DNA from: a virus | IMG/VR virus record: IMGVR_UViG_3300009285_000752 | Location: 1 to 21,483 of that record | Direction: 5' to 3' (one strand) | Length of the DNA: 21,483 nucleotides | Shown: positions 6,600-13,974 of the stretch, piece by piece | Layout of the letters: each line of letters starts with the position of its first letter | Numbering within the stretch: position 1 is the stretch's first letter | The notes under the pieces: model-generated | What the model was told of the DNA's origin: nothing | Database searches by the model: none | Seen by the model: the letters and a program-made list of their open reading frames with translations, nothing else | Made by a program: the position numbers and the translations under genes

Positions 6600-7892
6600 G
6601 TGGCAAGAACACTTAGCGCAGCACTTCTCACGGCGCAGCAAACAGCATCCAAAACACCAGCTGTTCGGGTTCTGATTAACGGCGTTGACTACTCCAGTCG
6701 TGGCCTCTTTGTAGAACACCATGAAGAGCCTTACAGAGACTGGGCAACAATCATCCTAAACAATGCTGACAGGGGGCTAGATGGCGTAGCTACACTTAGC
6801 AGTAATTTACTTGGCTACAGATTCAGAATTGCTTATGGCTACTACACAGGTGAAATTGTAGCTGAGCCTAATGGAGATGGCGCTGGTAATGAATATGTAG
6901 AAAGCGCTGACTTGTGGGTGAAGGCTCAGAAGATGGTTAGCAGTCCTGGTCAGCTTGAGTGCCTTCTGTATTGTGAAGGGCAGTGGGATTATCTCAGAGA
7001 ACAAAGGCTCATGGCTTTGCCTGCCGTTGGGGAATTTGAGAAAGGAGACCCTGATGACGCAGGGAATGACCCTTACTACTTAGGTGTCTTTGACAAGACT
7101 AAGACAGTCTATCAGCTGATTGAGTCAGTAATTGAAAATGCTATGGGCTGGACACTTAATGCTTTTGCCGGAGTTCAAGATGCTATTATAAATAGTTTCT
7201 ATCCTTACTTCTCAATAGAAGAACTTCCTAACGCTGGTGATGTTCTTAGCGGAGATGGCGGTGGCGGTCGCAGTATTGGGCTGATAAGAATGACCAAGTG
7301 CTATCTGAGGGCAAAAGCTAATCTGATATGGGAGCTTGTATTTCCAGAGTCAGGTAATACAGTTGATGAAACATACTTTTCCGCTTCACTCTTTACTGCG
7401 GGCAACTTTTCAATTGGTATAGATTACGTCATTCATACAATTGGGACAACTGACTTTACACTTATCGGGGCAGTCTCTAATACTGTCGGCTTGAAGTTCA
7501 CAGCAACAGGAGCTGGTAGCGGAACAGGCACAGCTACAGCTTATCATTTTATTGAGTATGCCGAGCAACTTAATCTTGTTACTCCTAACAGGATTGTAGT
7601 CTTTGCTAATAACCCAAATAAGCTGGAAGCATGGCCGGAGCCTGTAATGGTAGCAGATACTGGAGCGTATGACGCTACCCATCCTGGTCAGCCTGACCTC
7701 GGTAACTATACTGAAGTTATTGATTTTACTCTGGATGGGACAATTACTACTCAGGGGGATGCTAACCTTAGGGCTGAAGCAATACAGACTAGAGCTAAGG
7801 CAGAAACGATGGCTTGTTACCTGATAGTCCCTCACGACTGTAGAGTAGAACTGTATGATAGAGTAGAAGTAGATGACCAGAGAGGACACTAA
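6600..7892 (+). CDS. Tail / baseplate-hub-like structural protein with GTTDFT insert
   Basis: 430 residues, GTG start with GGAG five bases before. The N-terminus (MARTLSAALLTAQQ, then PAVRVLINGVDYSSR) matches a widespread group of phage tail-tip/baseplate proteins. After mixed strands to about residue 215, residues about 267-313 form a GTTDFT-type module (GIDYVIHTIGTTDFTLIGA then TATGAGSGTGTA), a short beta repeat found in many unrelated phage and bacterial surface proteins. The protein stops at YDRVEVDDQRGH, where relatives are expected to continue through a terminal beta region. That region seems to appear at the C-terminus of the next gene (see findings). The stop overlaps the next ATG (TAATG). 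Part of the particle's distal tail by inference. Confidence 0.68.
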   Translation: MARTLSAALLTAQQTASKTPAVRVLINGVDYSSRGLFVEHHEEPYRDWATIILNNADRGLDGVATLSSNLLGYRFRIAYGYYTGEIVAEPNGDGAGNEYVESADLWVKAQKMVSSPGQLECLLYCEGQWDYLREQRLMALPAVGEFEKGDPDDAGNDPYYLGVFDKTKTVYQLIESVIENAMGWTLNAFAGVQDAIINSFYPYFSIEELPNAGDVLSGDGGGGRSIGLIRMTKCYLRAKANLIWELVFPESGNTVDETYFSASLFTAGNFSIGIDYVIHTIGTTDFTLIGAVSNTVGLKFTATGAGSGTGTATAYHFIEYAEQLNLVTPNRIVVFANNPNKLEAWPEPVMVADTGAYDATHPGQPDLGNYTEVIDFTLDGTITTQGDANLRAEAIQTRAKAETMACYLIVPHDCRVELYDRVEVDDQRGH

Positions 7893-9130
7893 TGGCAACT
7901 GAAAACTTTACAACTTACACTGAGGTTGACCCAAATGCTAGAGTTGAGGTAGCTGCTGACTATATTGACTGGGTAGCTATTACACGGCAAGAGTCTGCCT
8001 ATGTTTATCAGGACTTTGGGGCTAACTACTTTGCTGGAGGATTTGAACACAAACCTCAGGTATATGTAAGTGGGTCTGCATCTGGTAGAGCTACTCATTG
8101 GATGTTAGCCAACGCCATAGGCGATACTCAGGCTCTACTGTCAGGTGATATTTTTTACTTATACACTTATCCTTCAGGTGGAAACTGGGTTATTGAACTT
8201 GTAGAACGGGATAATGGTGTTTCTTATACTACCAGTTCGTCAGGTCATCCTCTTGGAAGTGGGAACATTCGTTATCTCAAAATAATCCGTGATGAAAGTA
8301 TAGGAACTTACGGAACACTTTATTGCTACATATATTCTGATTTTGCCAGGACTATCCTTCTCGCTACCTTAGCCTTAACTCTTCATACATCTACAAAGGA
8401 CTTTCGCTATCTGTATGGCTTCTCCTCAATAAATGATGGGACAGGTGGCACTACTCATAGTGCTCGCACCGCTCTTCTAACATTAACGGCTTATTCCAGT
8501 CCAACAGTAACTACCCAAGCCGTTACTGCTATCTCAGGCACTACTGCTACTGGCAGTGGAAATATAACCAGTCTAGGTGTCCCTAATCCTACCCAGCACG
8601 GACACTGCTGGTCAATAAATCCAACTCCTACAATCTCAGAGCCATTAGTCCCGACAAGTAATGGTGGAAGAACTGAGAATGGGGCAGCCTCAGCCACTGG
8701 AGCATTTACCTCAGCTATGACTGTGTTAGTGGCTGGGACTAAATACTATGTCCGAGCCTATGCTACTAATGCTGAGGGGACAAGCTATGGAGGTCAAGTT
8801 GAGTTCTGGGCTAATAAAGGAACAGTCTTTCCTACTGACCCTCTTACCCGAGTTACCAGCATTATCCATCGCTACGATAGAAGAAATGCTATTTACCAAC
8901 TTGAACTACTTCTTGGCGATACTACATCAGCACTTGCTCTCCCATACGAGTCATCAGCAGCAAGAGCTACTGCCGAAAAGAAACAAGAACAGGACTCCAC
9001 TCCTATCATTGAAGAGGCTGTTGAGAAGTCTGTAGCAAAAGCTAAAACTCCAACACCAACTGTAGAGGATATTATAAGAAGGTCATTAGCGTGGAGAGAA
9101 GAGCGAAGAAAGAAGTCCCTGCTTAAGTAG
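7892..9130 (+). CDS. Adhesin: beta sandwich, Fn3-like domain, baseplate-like C-terminus
   Basis: 412 residues, translated by TAATG overlap with the preceding gene. Residues about 1-200 are a beta sandwich (NFTTYTEVDPNARVEV onward) like phage lectin domains. Residues about 204-306 form an Fn3-like domain whose TKYYVRAYATNAEGTSYG strand is typical of Fn3-like modules in Bacteroidota and phage surface proteins. Residues 319-343 (TRVTSIIHRYDRRNAIYQLE then LLLGD) look like the closing strands of a baseplate-hub protein, not an adhesin. The last 60 residues are charged and helical (EEAVEKSVAKAKT, then IIRRSLAWREERRKKSLLK). The mix suggests receptor-binding domains inserted into a tail protein now split in two. 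Host-cell binding is the likely role. Confidence 0.7.
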   Translation: MATENFTTYTEVDPNARVEVAADYIDWVAITRQESAYVYQDFGANYFAGGFEHKPQVYVSGSASGRATHWMLANAIGDTQALLSGDIFYLYTYPSGGNWVIELVERDNGVSYTTSSSGHPLGSGNIRYLKIIRDESIGTYGTLYCYIYSDFARTILLATLALTLHTSTKDFRYLYGFSSINDGTGGTTHSARTALLTLTAYSSPTVTTQAVTAISGTTATGSGNITSLGVPNPTQHGHCWSINPTPTISEPLVPTSNGGRTENGAASATGAFTSAMTVLVAGTKYYVRAYATNAEGTSYGGQVEFWANKGTVFPTDPLTRVTSIIHRYDRRNAIYQLELLLGDTTSALALPYESSAARATAEKKQEQDSTPIIEEAVEKSVAKAKTPTPTVEDIIRRSLAWREERRKKSLLK

Positions 9131-9138
9131 AGGCAACA

Positions 9139-9393
9139 ATGAAGAGGCTGAAAGACTATGATGAGTTTAGTCAGGGAATACCTCGTAGCAAGAAAATGGT
9201 TGACATGGGAACTGGTAGAGTTCATGTCGTTGGGGGAAGTTATGTTAAGCTGGAGGATTTTTTAGCCATGCAGCAGACGCTTCAAGATAAGATAAATGAG
9301 CAGATAGGACTGATGGAACTGATACTAAAAACACTTCGTATTTTGGCTATACGAGTTACTGATGTAGACCCTAACGACGAGGAGGATGACTAG
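9139..9393 (+). CDS. Hypothetical helical protein
   Basis: Not recognised. 84 residues. The first 40 are mixed; the second half is an amphipathic helix (EDFLAMQQTLQDKINEQIGL then MELILKTLRILAIRV) ending in an acidic tail (DPNDEEDD). There is no clear ribosome binding site. Its stop (TAG 9391-9393) overlaps the GTG start of the next, membrane-protein gene, so the two are coupled. It may accompany the small membrane proteins that follow in a lysis or injection cassette; this is inference from position only. Confidence 0.6.
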   Translation: MKRLKDYDEFSQGIPRSKKMVDMGTGRVHVVGGSYVKLEDFLAMQQTLQDKINEQIGLMELILKTLRILAIRVTDVDPNDEEDD

Positions 9394-9596
9394 TGAATAA
9401 GTTGAAGGAGATTTACGCAGGACTTTTACTCATCTTTGCTCTTAGCTGGATACTACTGCATCTCATTTACATCGCTAAGTGGAAGAAAGTAGTTTTTGGC
9501 GAGAATAATAAGTGGATACTGCGAGCTGAGCTTGTTTTAGTAAGTTTAGCAGTCTTGCTAGGAATTGAACGCTTCGTAAAGGACTTAAAGGAATGA
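9393..9596 (+). CDS. Two-helix membrane protein, holin candidate
   Basis: 67 residues, GTG start inside the TAGTG overlap with the gene before. Two membrane segments: about 8-26 (YAGLLLIFALSWILLHLIYI) and about 43-60 (LRAELVLVSLAVLLGIERF), with a short basic loop (KWKKVVFGENNK) between and a charged C-terminus (KDLKE). Size and layout fit class II holins, which form membrane lesions that release lysis enzymes. No endolysin gene lies in the window. The next gene also has two helices, so the pair could be holin and antiholin; this is inferred only from topology. Confidence 0.65.
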   Translation: MNKLKEIYAGLLLIFALSWILLHLIYIAKWKKVVFGENNKWILRAELVLVSLAVLLGIERFVKDLKE

Positions 9597-9766
9597 AAAG
9601 ATATACTATGGAAAGATACAGAATGCAGTTAATCTTTGGTCTTCCTATACTAGCATTTGCTATTGCTGCCATGCTGTGGACTGAAATTGATAGAGCATTT
9701 CTTGGCGGAATTATAGGCGGCTTCACTACTTACTTCTTCAGGAAAAGCCCACCAAAGGAGGAATAA
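9593..9766 (+). CDS. Second small two-helix membrane protein
   Basis: 57 residues, found by direct reading. ATG 9593 overlaps the previous stop (ATGA), with AAAGGA just upstream as ribosome binding site. It opens MKRYTMERYRMQ and has a first membrane segment LIFGLPILAFAIAAMLW (about 13-29). A Gly-rich second segment FLGGIIGGFTTYFF (about 36-49) and a basic-acidic tail (RKSPPKEE) follow. The stop directly abuts the ATG at 9767, and the GGAGG of that next gene lies inside this gene's last codons. It closes the only hole in this part of the operon. Holin or antiholin-like; partner of the preceding gene by inference. Confidence 0.7.
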   Translation: MKRYTMERYRMQLIFGLPILAFAIAAMLWTEIDRAFLGGIIGGFTTYFFRKSPPKEE

Positions 9767-11494
9767 ATGACAAAGACAATAGCACATTATCTTAACGACC
9801 TCAGACTGGATTTGAAAGACAGCGGAGCACTCTGGAGCGACCCTGAACTAACTAGATGTGTTGAGAAGTCTGTTGCTGATTACAGTCGCTTTGCTCCTCG
9901 TGAAATGAGCAAAGAGGTTACTATTGACGCTGAAGTAGAGGACGAGTCATTTACTACTCCAACTGCTGAGGATACTGACTACTTTATTACTACTTGGGAC
10001 ATCTCAGCAGTGAATGACGGCGGCACGGCTATAATGGCTAAGATAAGACCTGATGTTCCTCGCCCCGTCAAGATAACAGTTACTGACGCTAACACCAGCA
10101 TTACTCAGCTAGTCATCATTGTTAAGGGTTACGACGCTGATGGTAAGTATATTGAAGAATTCTTCTACTTAGAGGGAGGACTTGTTCAGACAGGGCAACA
10201 TTACTTTTCCTTAGTTACTGAGGTTGAAATTGATGAGATAACAGGTAGAGGCGCTGCCGACACAATGATTGTAGGGACGAGCAGTATAAATGGTATCTAC
10301 GTCCAGCTTGCTAACAAGCCAATCAAATCAGCGTCAGAAGCAATCACTGGAAGTGCTCTAGATACTGATTATGAAATGGATTACGCTGGCGGAAGAATAG
10401 CAGTAAAGGCTGGCGGTAATCTAGCAGCCAACACTGCTTATACAATAGACTACACTAAGAGCAGACTTGACATTGACCTTACTACAATTATTGATGACCT
10501 CATCAAGGTTGACAGAGTAGAGTATCCCACAGGAAAAGTTCCTCAGCAATTCTCTAAGATAGAAGTCTGGGGAAATGTAATGACACTGACTGGAGGTTAC
10601 GAGTCTCAGAAAGAAGTTACTGACGCTGAGCATCTTATTATCAAGTATCTTACTTCTCACAGCGCTCCGAATGCTCAGTCCCCCGGTTCATATCCTAGTT
10701 ATCTGGATACTACAATTCAACTAGCAGCTTCTGCTTATGCTCTATTCATTAAGGCGCTACAGTATGACCACCAGGCTGTTACTGACCTTGCTAGTGTAAG
10801 GACAGAGCTTGCCAGAGTTACAGTGCTTGTAACTGCAACAACAGGGAAGATTGATTTGGCGCTGACTAAGGTTGCTCTCTATCTGGAGACTAACGGAACT
10901 ACAGACAATGCCAAAGACAGGCTTGCTGAGATTACTGACATTGAAGCTTACTTGAGAGATTTAATTATTAAGCTGTCTGATGGCACAGGAGCAATAGCGA
11001 CACTCAATGCCGCGTTGGATAATGTAGATACTATAGACTTTGCTGACGTTACAAATGGTGCTGCAAAGATGGCGTCAACAGGACATCCTCTTATCAACAC
11101 TGTAAATGATGGAGCAAGAGTAGCTGAGAACTACAGGGAGTATGCTCAGGCTAAGGGAGAACTGGCTAATGCTAGAATTCAACAAGCAATGGGATATTTT
11201 CAGGAAGTCGTTGCCAGATTAGATTTCCTTCGTAGCTTTATTGAGGAGTCAGCTGGATGGAAAGGTATGGGTGAGACTTTCATTGGAGAAGCAACAGCAC
11301 TCATAAATGAAGTAAATAGTATTATTGCTGAGGCTGCTCAATATCAGGAGACGGCTAGCAATGATATGATGTTAGCTGATAGGTTCAAGCAAGAAGGGAT
11401 TGAGAGAAGAAATGAAGCGTGGATGATTTGGGCATCACCTTCGCAGATTTCTCCTCAATATGCTTTGGGACAAAGAAGTCAACAGAGTAGCTAG
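9767..11494 (+). CDS. Head-tail adaptor-like / long virion protein
   Basis: 575 residues; GGAGG lies just before ATG. The N-terminus (IAHYLNDLRLDLKDSGALWS then DPELTRCVEKSVADYSRF) matches the start of phage head-tail adaptor (gp6/connector-like) proteins: two helices with a W-S/T-D-x-E-L turn. Residues about 55-200 are an inserted strand-rich region (VKITVTDANTSITQLVIIVK, then GYDADGKYIEEFFYLEGG). The familiar adaptor text resumes around 245-350 (IDDLIKVDRVEYPTGKVP; then YLDTTIQLAASAYALFIKAL). The last 200 residues are almost all helix, with heptad-like stretches (QAKGELANARIQQAMGYFQE). Typical adaptors are 100-250 residues, so this is a large multi-domain version, perhaps forming the neck plus extensions. 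Last gene of the + block. Confidence 0.65.
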   Translation: MTKTIAHYLNDLRLDLKDSGALWSDPELTRCVEKSVADYSRFAPREMSKEVTIDAEVEDESFTTPTAEDTDYFITTWDISAVNDGGTAIMAKIRPDVPRPVKITVTDANTSITQLVIIVKGYDADGKYIEEFFYLEGGLVQTGQHYFSLVTEVEIDEITGRGAADTMIVGTSSINGIYVQLANKPIKSASEAITGSALDTDYEMDYAGGRIAVKAGGNLAANTAYTIDYTKSRLDIDLTTIIDDLIKVDRVEYPTGKVPQQFSKIEVWGNVMTLTGGYESQKEVTDAEHLIIKYLTSHSAPNAQSPGSYPSYLDTTIQLAASAYALFIKALQYDHQAVTDLASVRTELARVTVLVTATTGKIDLALTKVALYLETNGTTDNAKDRLAEITDIEAYLRDLIIKLSDGTGAIATLNAALDNVDTIDFADVTNGAAKMASTGHPLINTVNDGARVAENYREYAQAKGELANARIQQAMGYFQEVVARLDFLRSFIEESAGWKGMGETFIGEATALINEVNSIIAEAAQYQETASNDMMLADRFKQEGIERRNEAWMIWASPSQISPQYALGQRSQQSS

Positions 11495-11515
11495 CTGGCA
11501 CAGGGATGCGTCAGT

Positions 11516-11560
11516 ATCAGAGTCTTTGGCTGTTAGTTGCTACCAGTCTTAGACTCTGAT
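11516..11560. terminator. Hairpin between convergent gene blocks
   Basis: ATCAGAGTCT (11516-11525) pairs perfectly with AGACTCTGAT (11551-11560), a 10-bp stem with a 25-base loop. It lies exactly where the + block (stop at 11494) and - block (stop at 11533) meet. The right arm lies inside the last codons of the - strand gene. Position fits a bidirectional terminator shared by both transcripts. No T-run follows either arm, so factor-independent termination is not certain. Confidence 0.55.
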
Positions 11561-11811
11561 TGCTTCCACTTGTCATAAGTTCCACACTCTAACCCGCCAT
11601 CCAGCAGACACCACTTATCTACTAAGTCGCACACGTCTGTTCCCTCAATATACTCGTCAGACTCGGCGCAGTAACCGCTTGTGTTGCGAGCATGAGGACA
11701 TTTGGGATTGTTAGGGTAAAGTTCCTCCATCATTTCCTTTGCTATTCTTCTTTCAGTAGCTTGCCAGTTAGGACTATCTTCAACCCTGTTGCCCCAGATG
11801 TCCCTAGCCAT
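11533..11811 (-). CDS. Small Cys-rich protein
   Basis: 92 residues from ATG 11811, chosen because AAGGAGGAG lies a few bases upstream; longer frames to 11955 would overlap the 49-codon gene before it and lack a binding site. The protein has seven Cys in its second half (KCPHARNTSGYC, then DVCDLVDKWCLLDGGLEC), suggesting a metal-binding or disulphide-rich fold; no known family recognised. The N-terminal 30 residues form a charged helix (NWQATERRIAKEMMEELY). It is the last gene of the - block, following the polymerase and one small ORF. Confidence 0.65.
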   Translation of the reverse strand: MARDIWGNRVEDSPNWQATERRIAKEMMEELYPNNPKCPHARNTSGYCAESDEYIEGTDVCDLVDKWCLLDGGLECGTYDKWKQSESKTGSN

Positions 11812-11836
11812 CTTTCTCCTCCTTCTTTCCTTATTG

Positions 11837-11986
11837 TCACTTGCTGTCCTTTCCGTGCTTATACCCATGTATAAAAGCATCAATAAATAACTTTCTCTCC
11901 ATCTCTCTCTGCTTATCAAGAATGCTACGAAGCCACTCCCAATGCTCTTGCGCAAGCTCTAATGAAGTTTTAAGTTTCTTTGTCAT
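11837..11986 (-). CDS. Small helical protein downstream of DNA polymerase
   Basis: 49 residues, found by direct reading. ATG 11986 overlaps the TGA of the polymerase gene (ATGA), and GAGAGGTGG lies inside the polymerase end as ribosome binding site. The product is a single charged amphipathic helix (LKTSLELAQEHWEWLRSILD then KQREMERKLFIDAFIHGYKH). Translational coupling and co-location suggest a small accessory to replication; no function can be assigned. It stops 26 bases before the next gene's ATG. Confidence 0.65.
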   Translation of the reverse strand: MTKKLKTSLELAQEHWEWLRSILDKQREMERKLFIDAFIHGYKHGKDSK

Positions 11987-13692
11987 TTCCACCTCTCTGA
12001 GCGTTCTACATTTACTGGAGTAGGAACAGGAGCAAGTGTTTCTAGCTCATCTATTGGAAAGATTACATCTCCGTCTGCTGTAATACTGTCATGAACCGTT
12101 ACGGCAAGAGGAAGCTTATGGTCGCTACAGATGATGAGCGCTCTCTTGATAACTTCGCCATCAGACCCGAGGATGGGGTAATTCGCTCCCTTCCTTTCCA
12201 TCGCTTTAATATCAAGTTTGATTTTTTTTCTGTTCGGGTCAAAAATAGACTTACCTCGTTCATAAATCCATTCTTCTGGAATAGCAATCTGCCTACCGAA
12301 AAGTGTTGGAAGACTCTTACCGTTGCTGATAGCGTAGCGTTTAGCTTCCCTCAACCATTCGGCAGCATCTGGGTAAGCATCAAACCAATCGTCAATTAGC
12401 TCGCTACACCATCTTAAGTTTTTAGTCTTAAGCTGTTTTGCGACAGTGTGAGGGTCTCCTCCATAAGGGATTGTGTAATTAAGTATTTTAGCTATTGAAC
12501 GAGGCTTATGAGTTTTACCTGCTGTGCTCAGATGAATGTCTCCTCCATCCTTACCATCATAGTAGACTCGCTTCATCTCAGCGTCGTCACTCATGAACAT
12601 CAGAAATCTAAGGTGAAGCTGGCTGTAATCAAGTGTTGTAAATGTGCCCGTATCAGGAATGAAGATGTGTCTGCAGTCTATTCCGACGCGAGATGACTCC
12701 GCAGGGATGTTCTGCATGTTGAAGTCGCTAGACTTGGTGCGTCCAACCTCAGTATCTAGACCATACGAAGTATAAATCCTGGACTTATCTCTGAGCGGGT
12801 AAATATACTTAGTGAGGATGCTGTTAGCTCTCTTGTATCCAAGCACAACAGCTGCTAGAGGGTCATCCAGCAATTCTAGAGTCTCCTCATCAGTCTTCAG
12901 CTGTTTCTTGGACTTAGTGAAAGGAAGAAAGTTTCCTCTCTTTGCTAAGATGTAACCTGTTTGCTGCCCACTACCTGGGTTGAAGTCATGCTCAGTCTCA
13001 CAGATGCTCTTATAATAATCCCTGTCAACCTCAAGACGCTTTTCCATCACAAGTCTAGCTGTTTGGTCAATAGCAAGTCCTCTTTGACTCATGTCTATCA
13101 GCACAGGCACGACTTTCATCTCTGCATCAAGATAGTCAGGAGACAGACTCAGTGATGACATCTGAGGGTGAAGATGACGATAAAGTGCTAGTGTTACCAT
13201 AGCGTCATTAGCACATTTCTTAGCTACTAGGTCATGAGGAAGTTCCAGCATGGACTTCGCACCATACTCGTCTAGCATATCCTTAGCATCTTGCGCTTCT
13301 CTTCCAATTTCCCCCGCAAGGTCAGAAACCCGCGCTCTTGTTCTACCTAAGAGCCTTGCTTCTACAAGAACATCAGCAATGTTACTCTCGTCAAATGAGA
13401 AGTTCTGGAAGATGAGAGGGAGCACTCTTACATCAAACATTACGTTAGCAAAGACTTTCAGAATGGCTGGGTTCTGCATGAGCGATACAAGCATCTCAAT
13501 CTCAAGGTCAGACTCAGGATAACAGTCAAACCACCAAGCTTCAGATGGGCTGGTGGCGATAGCGAAGCCAATGGGTAACTTTTCCTTCAGACTAATCGTC
13601 TCAGTGTCTATCGCAATAAGTGACGGAGGGGAGTCTACCAGTTGCTGATAGAAGAGGCTCTTAGAGACTTGTTGACTTCCAAAATACTTCAT
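11983..13692 (-). CDS. polA: DNA polymerase, family A, with 3'-5' exonuclease domain
   Basis: 569 residues; replicates the phage genome. Exonuclease domain about 25-175: IDTET (D29, E31), FANVMFD (N83, D87) and AND (D163). The usual Tyr four residues before the last Asp is Lys. Polymerase domain about 190-569: TEVGRTKSSDFNMQNIP; motif A LDYSQLHLRFL (D355); O-helix R398-S-I-A-K402-I-L-N-Y406-T-I-P-Y410-G; motif C VHDS (D535). Three positions stand out: His360 where the family has the steric-gate Glu (E710 in E. coli), Tyr406 at the 762 position (as in T7, linked with virulent phages and dideoxynucleotide acceptance), and Ser536 instead of Glu. There is no 5' nuclease domain. ATG overlaps the previous stop (ATGA). 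Confidence 0.95.
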   Translation of the reverse strand: MKYFGSQQVSKSLFYQQLVDSPPSLIAIDTETISLKEKLPIGFAIATSPSEAWWFDCYPESDLEIEMLVSLMQNPAILKVFANVMFDVRVLPLIFQNFSFDESNIADVLVEARLLGRTRARVSDLAGEIGREAQDAKDMLDEYGAKSMLELPHDLVAKKCANDAMVTLALYRHLHPQMSSLSLSPDYLDAEMKVVPVLIDMSQRGLAIDQTARLVMEKRLEVDRDYYKSICETEHDFNPGSGQQTGYILAKRGNFLPFTKSKKQLKTDEETLELLDDPLAAVVLGYKRANSILTKYIYPLRDKSRIYTSYGLDTEVGRTKSSDFNMQNIPAESSRVGIDCRHIFIPDTGTFTTLDYSQLHLRFLMFMSDDAEMKRVYYDGKDGGDIHLSTAGKTHKPRSIAKILNYTIPYGGDPHTVAKQLKTKNLRWCSELIDDWFDAYPDAAEWLREAKRYAISNGKSLPTLFGRQIAIPEEWIYERGKSIFDPNRKKIKLDIKAMERKGANYPILGSDGEVIKRALIICSDHKLPLAVTVHDSITADGDVIFPIDELETLAPVPTPVNVERSERWK

Positions 13693-13853
13693 ACTAACAC
13701 CGGCGCATTAGGAGTTCCAGGTTCTTCGGGTCTTCTCTCTGTGCCACAGTATAGACAGTGCCATACAGTAGCAGACTCACTATCTGGCACTGTATCCTCA
13801 GCATGAGGAGTAATTACTTGGCACTTCTTACACTTGAGCGGATGAACCCTCAT
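13689..13853 (-). CDS. Zinc-ribbon protein
   Basis: 54 residues from ATG 13853. The C-x2-C pair in LKCKKCQ (residues 8 and 11) and WHCLYCGTERR (33 and 36) form a classical two-knuckle zinc ribbon; the tail is Pro-rich (EEPGTPNAP). An upstream TTG at 13907 was rejected because it is the -35 element of a candidate promoter. The ribosome binding site GAGGAAGAAG is a little distant. The stop overlaps the polymerase start (ATGA), so this is the first gene of a polymerase transcript. It may bind nucleic acid or the polymerase, by context only. Confidence 0.75.
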   Translation of the reverse strand: MRVHPLKCKKCQVITPHAEDTVPDSESATVWHCLYCGTERRPEEPGTPNAPVLV

Positions 13854-13867
13854 TAGCTTACTTCTTC

Positions 13868-13920
13868 CTCTGTTCAGAGTTTTATTACTACTATAGAGCA
13901 AAGTCAAAAAGGAATTGACT
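13868..13920 (-). promoter_or_regulatory. Candidate promoter and operator before the zinc-ribbon/polymerase genes
   Basis: On the - strand TTGACT (13907-13902) and TAAAAC (13884-13879) are 17 bases apart, a plausible sigma70-type promoter with a weak -10. The -35 is half of an inverted repeat (AGTCAA 13902-13907, TTGACT 13915-13920, spacer 7). A palindrome CTCTGTTCAGAG (13868-13879) lies at the expected start of transcription. Both could be operator sites. The 67-base space between the methyltransferase stop and this region holds no other gene. Confidence 0.45.
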
Positions 13921-13974
13921 AGCCCACCACCAACTTGCTTTCAGCACCCCGCCCCTAGTATACGTCGTCTTCGG

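Noticed and set aside
7880-7900. Programmed -1 frameshift joining the hub-like protein and the adhesin
   Set aside because: No slippery heptamer precedes the stop; the TAATG overlap explains coupled translation more simply.
5207-9130. Diversity-generating retroelement acting on the lectin or adhesin gene, prompted by the BPP-1-like capsid module
   Set aside because: No reverse transcriptase gene and no template/variable repeat pair were seen in the window.
11812-11955. Longer N-terminus for the 11533-11811 gene
   Set aside because: It overlaps the 49-codon gene that is ATGA-coupled to the polymerase and lacks a binding site; ATG 11811 has AAGGAGGAG.
12091-12399. 102-codon + strand ORF opposite the polymerase
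   Set aside because: It is a shadow of the polymerase gene; the same holds for other opposite-strand frames such as 7410-7898, 8893-9225 and 20373-20648.
13854-13907. TTG start at 13907 for the zinc-ribbon gene
   Set aside because: It coincides with a -35-like TTGACT and has no binding site; ATG 13853 gives a compact zinc-ribbon protein.
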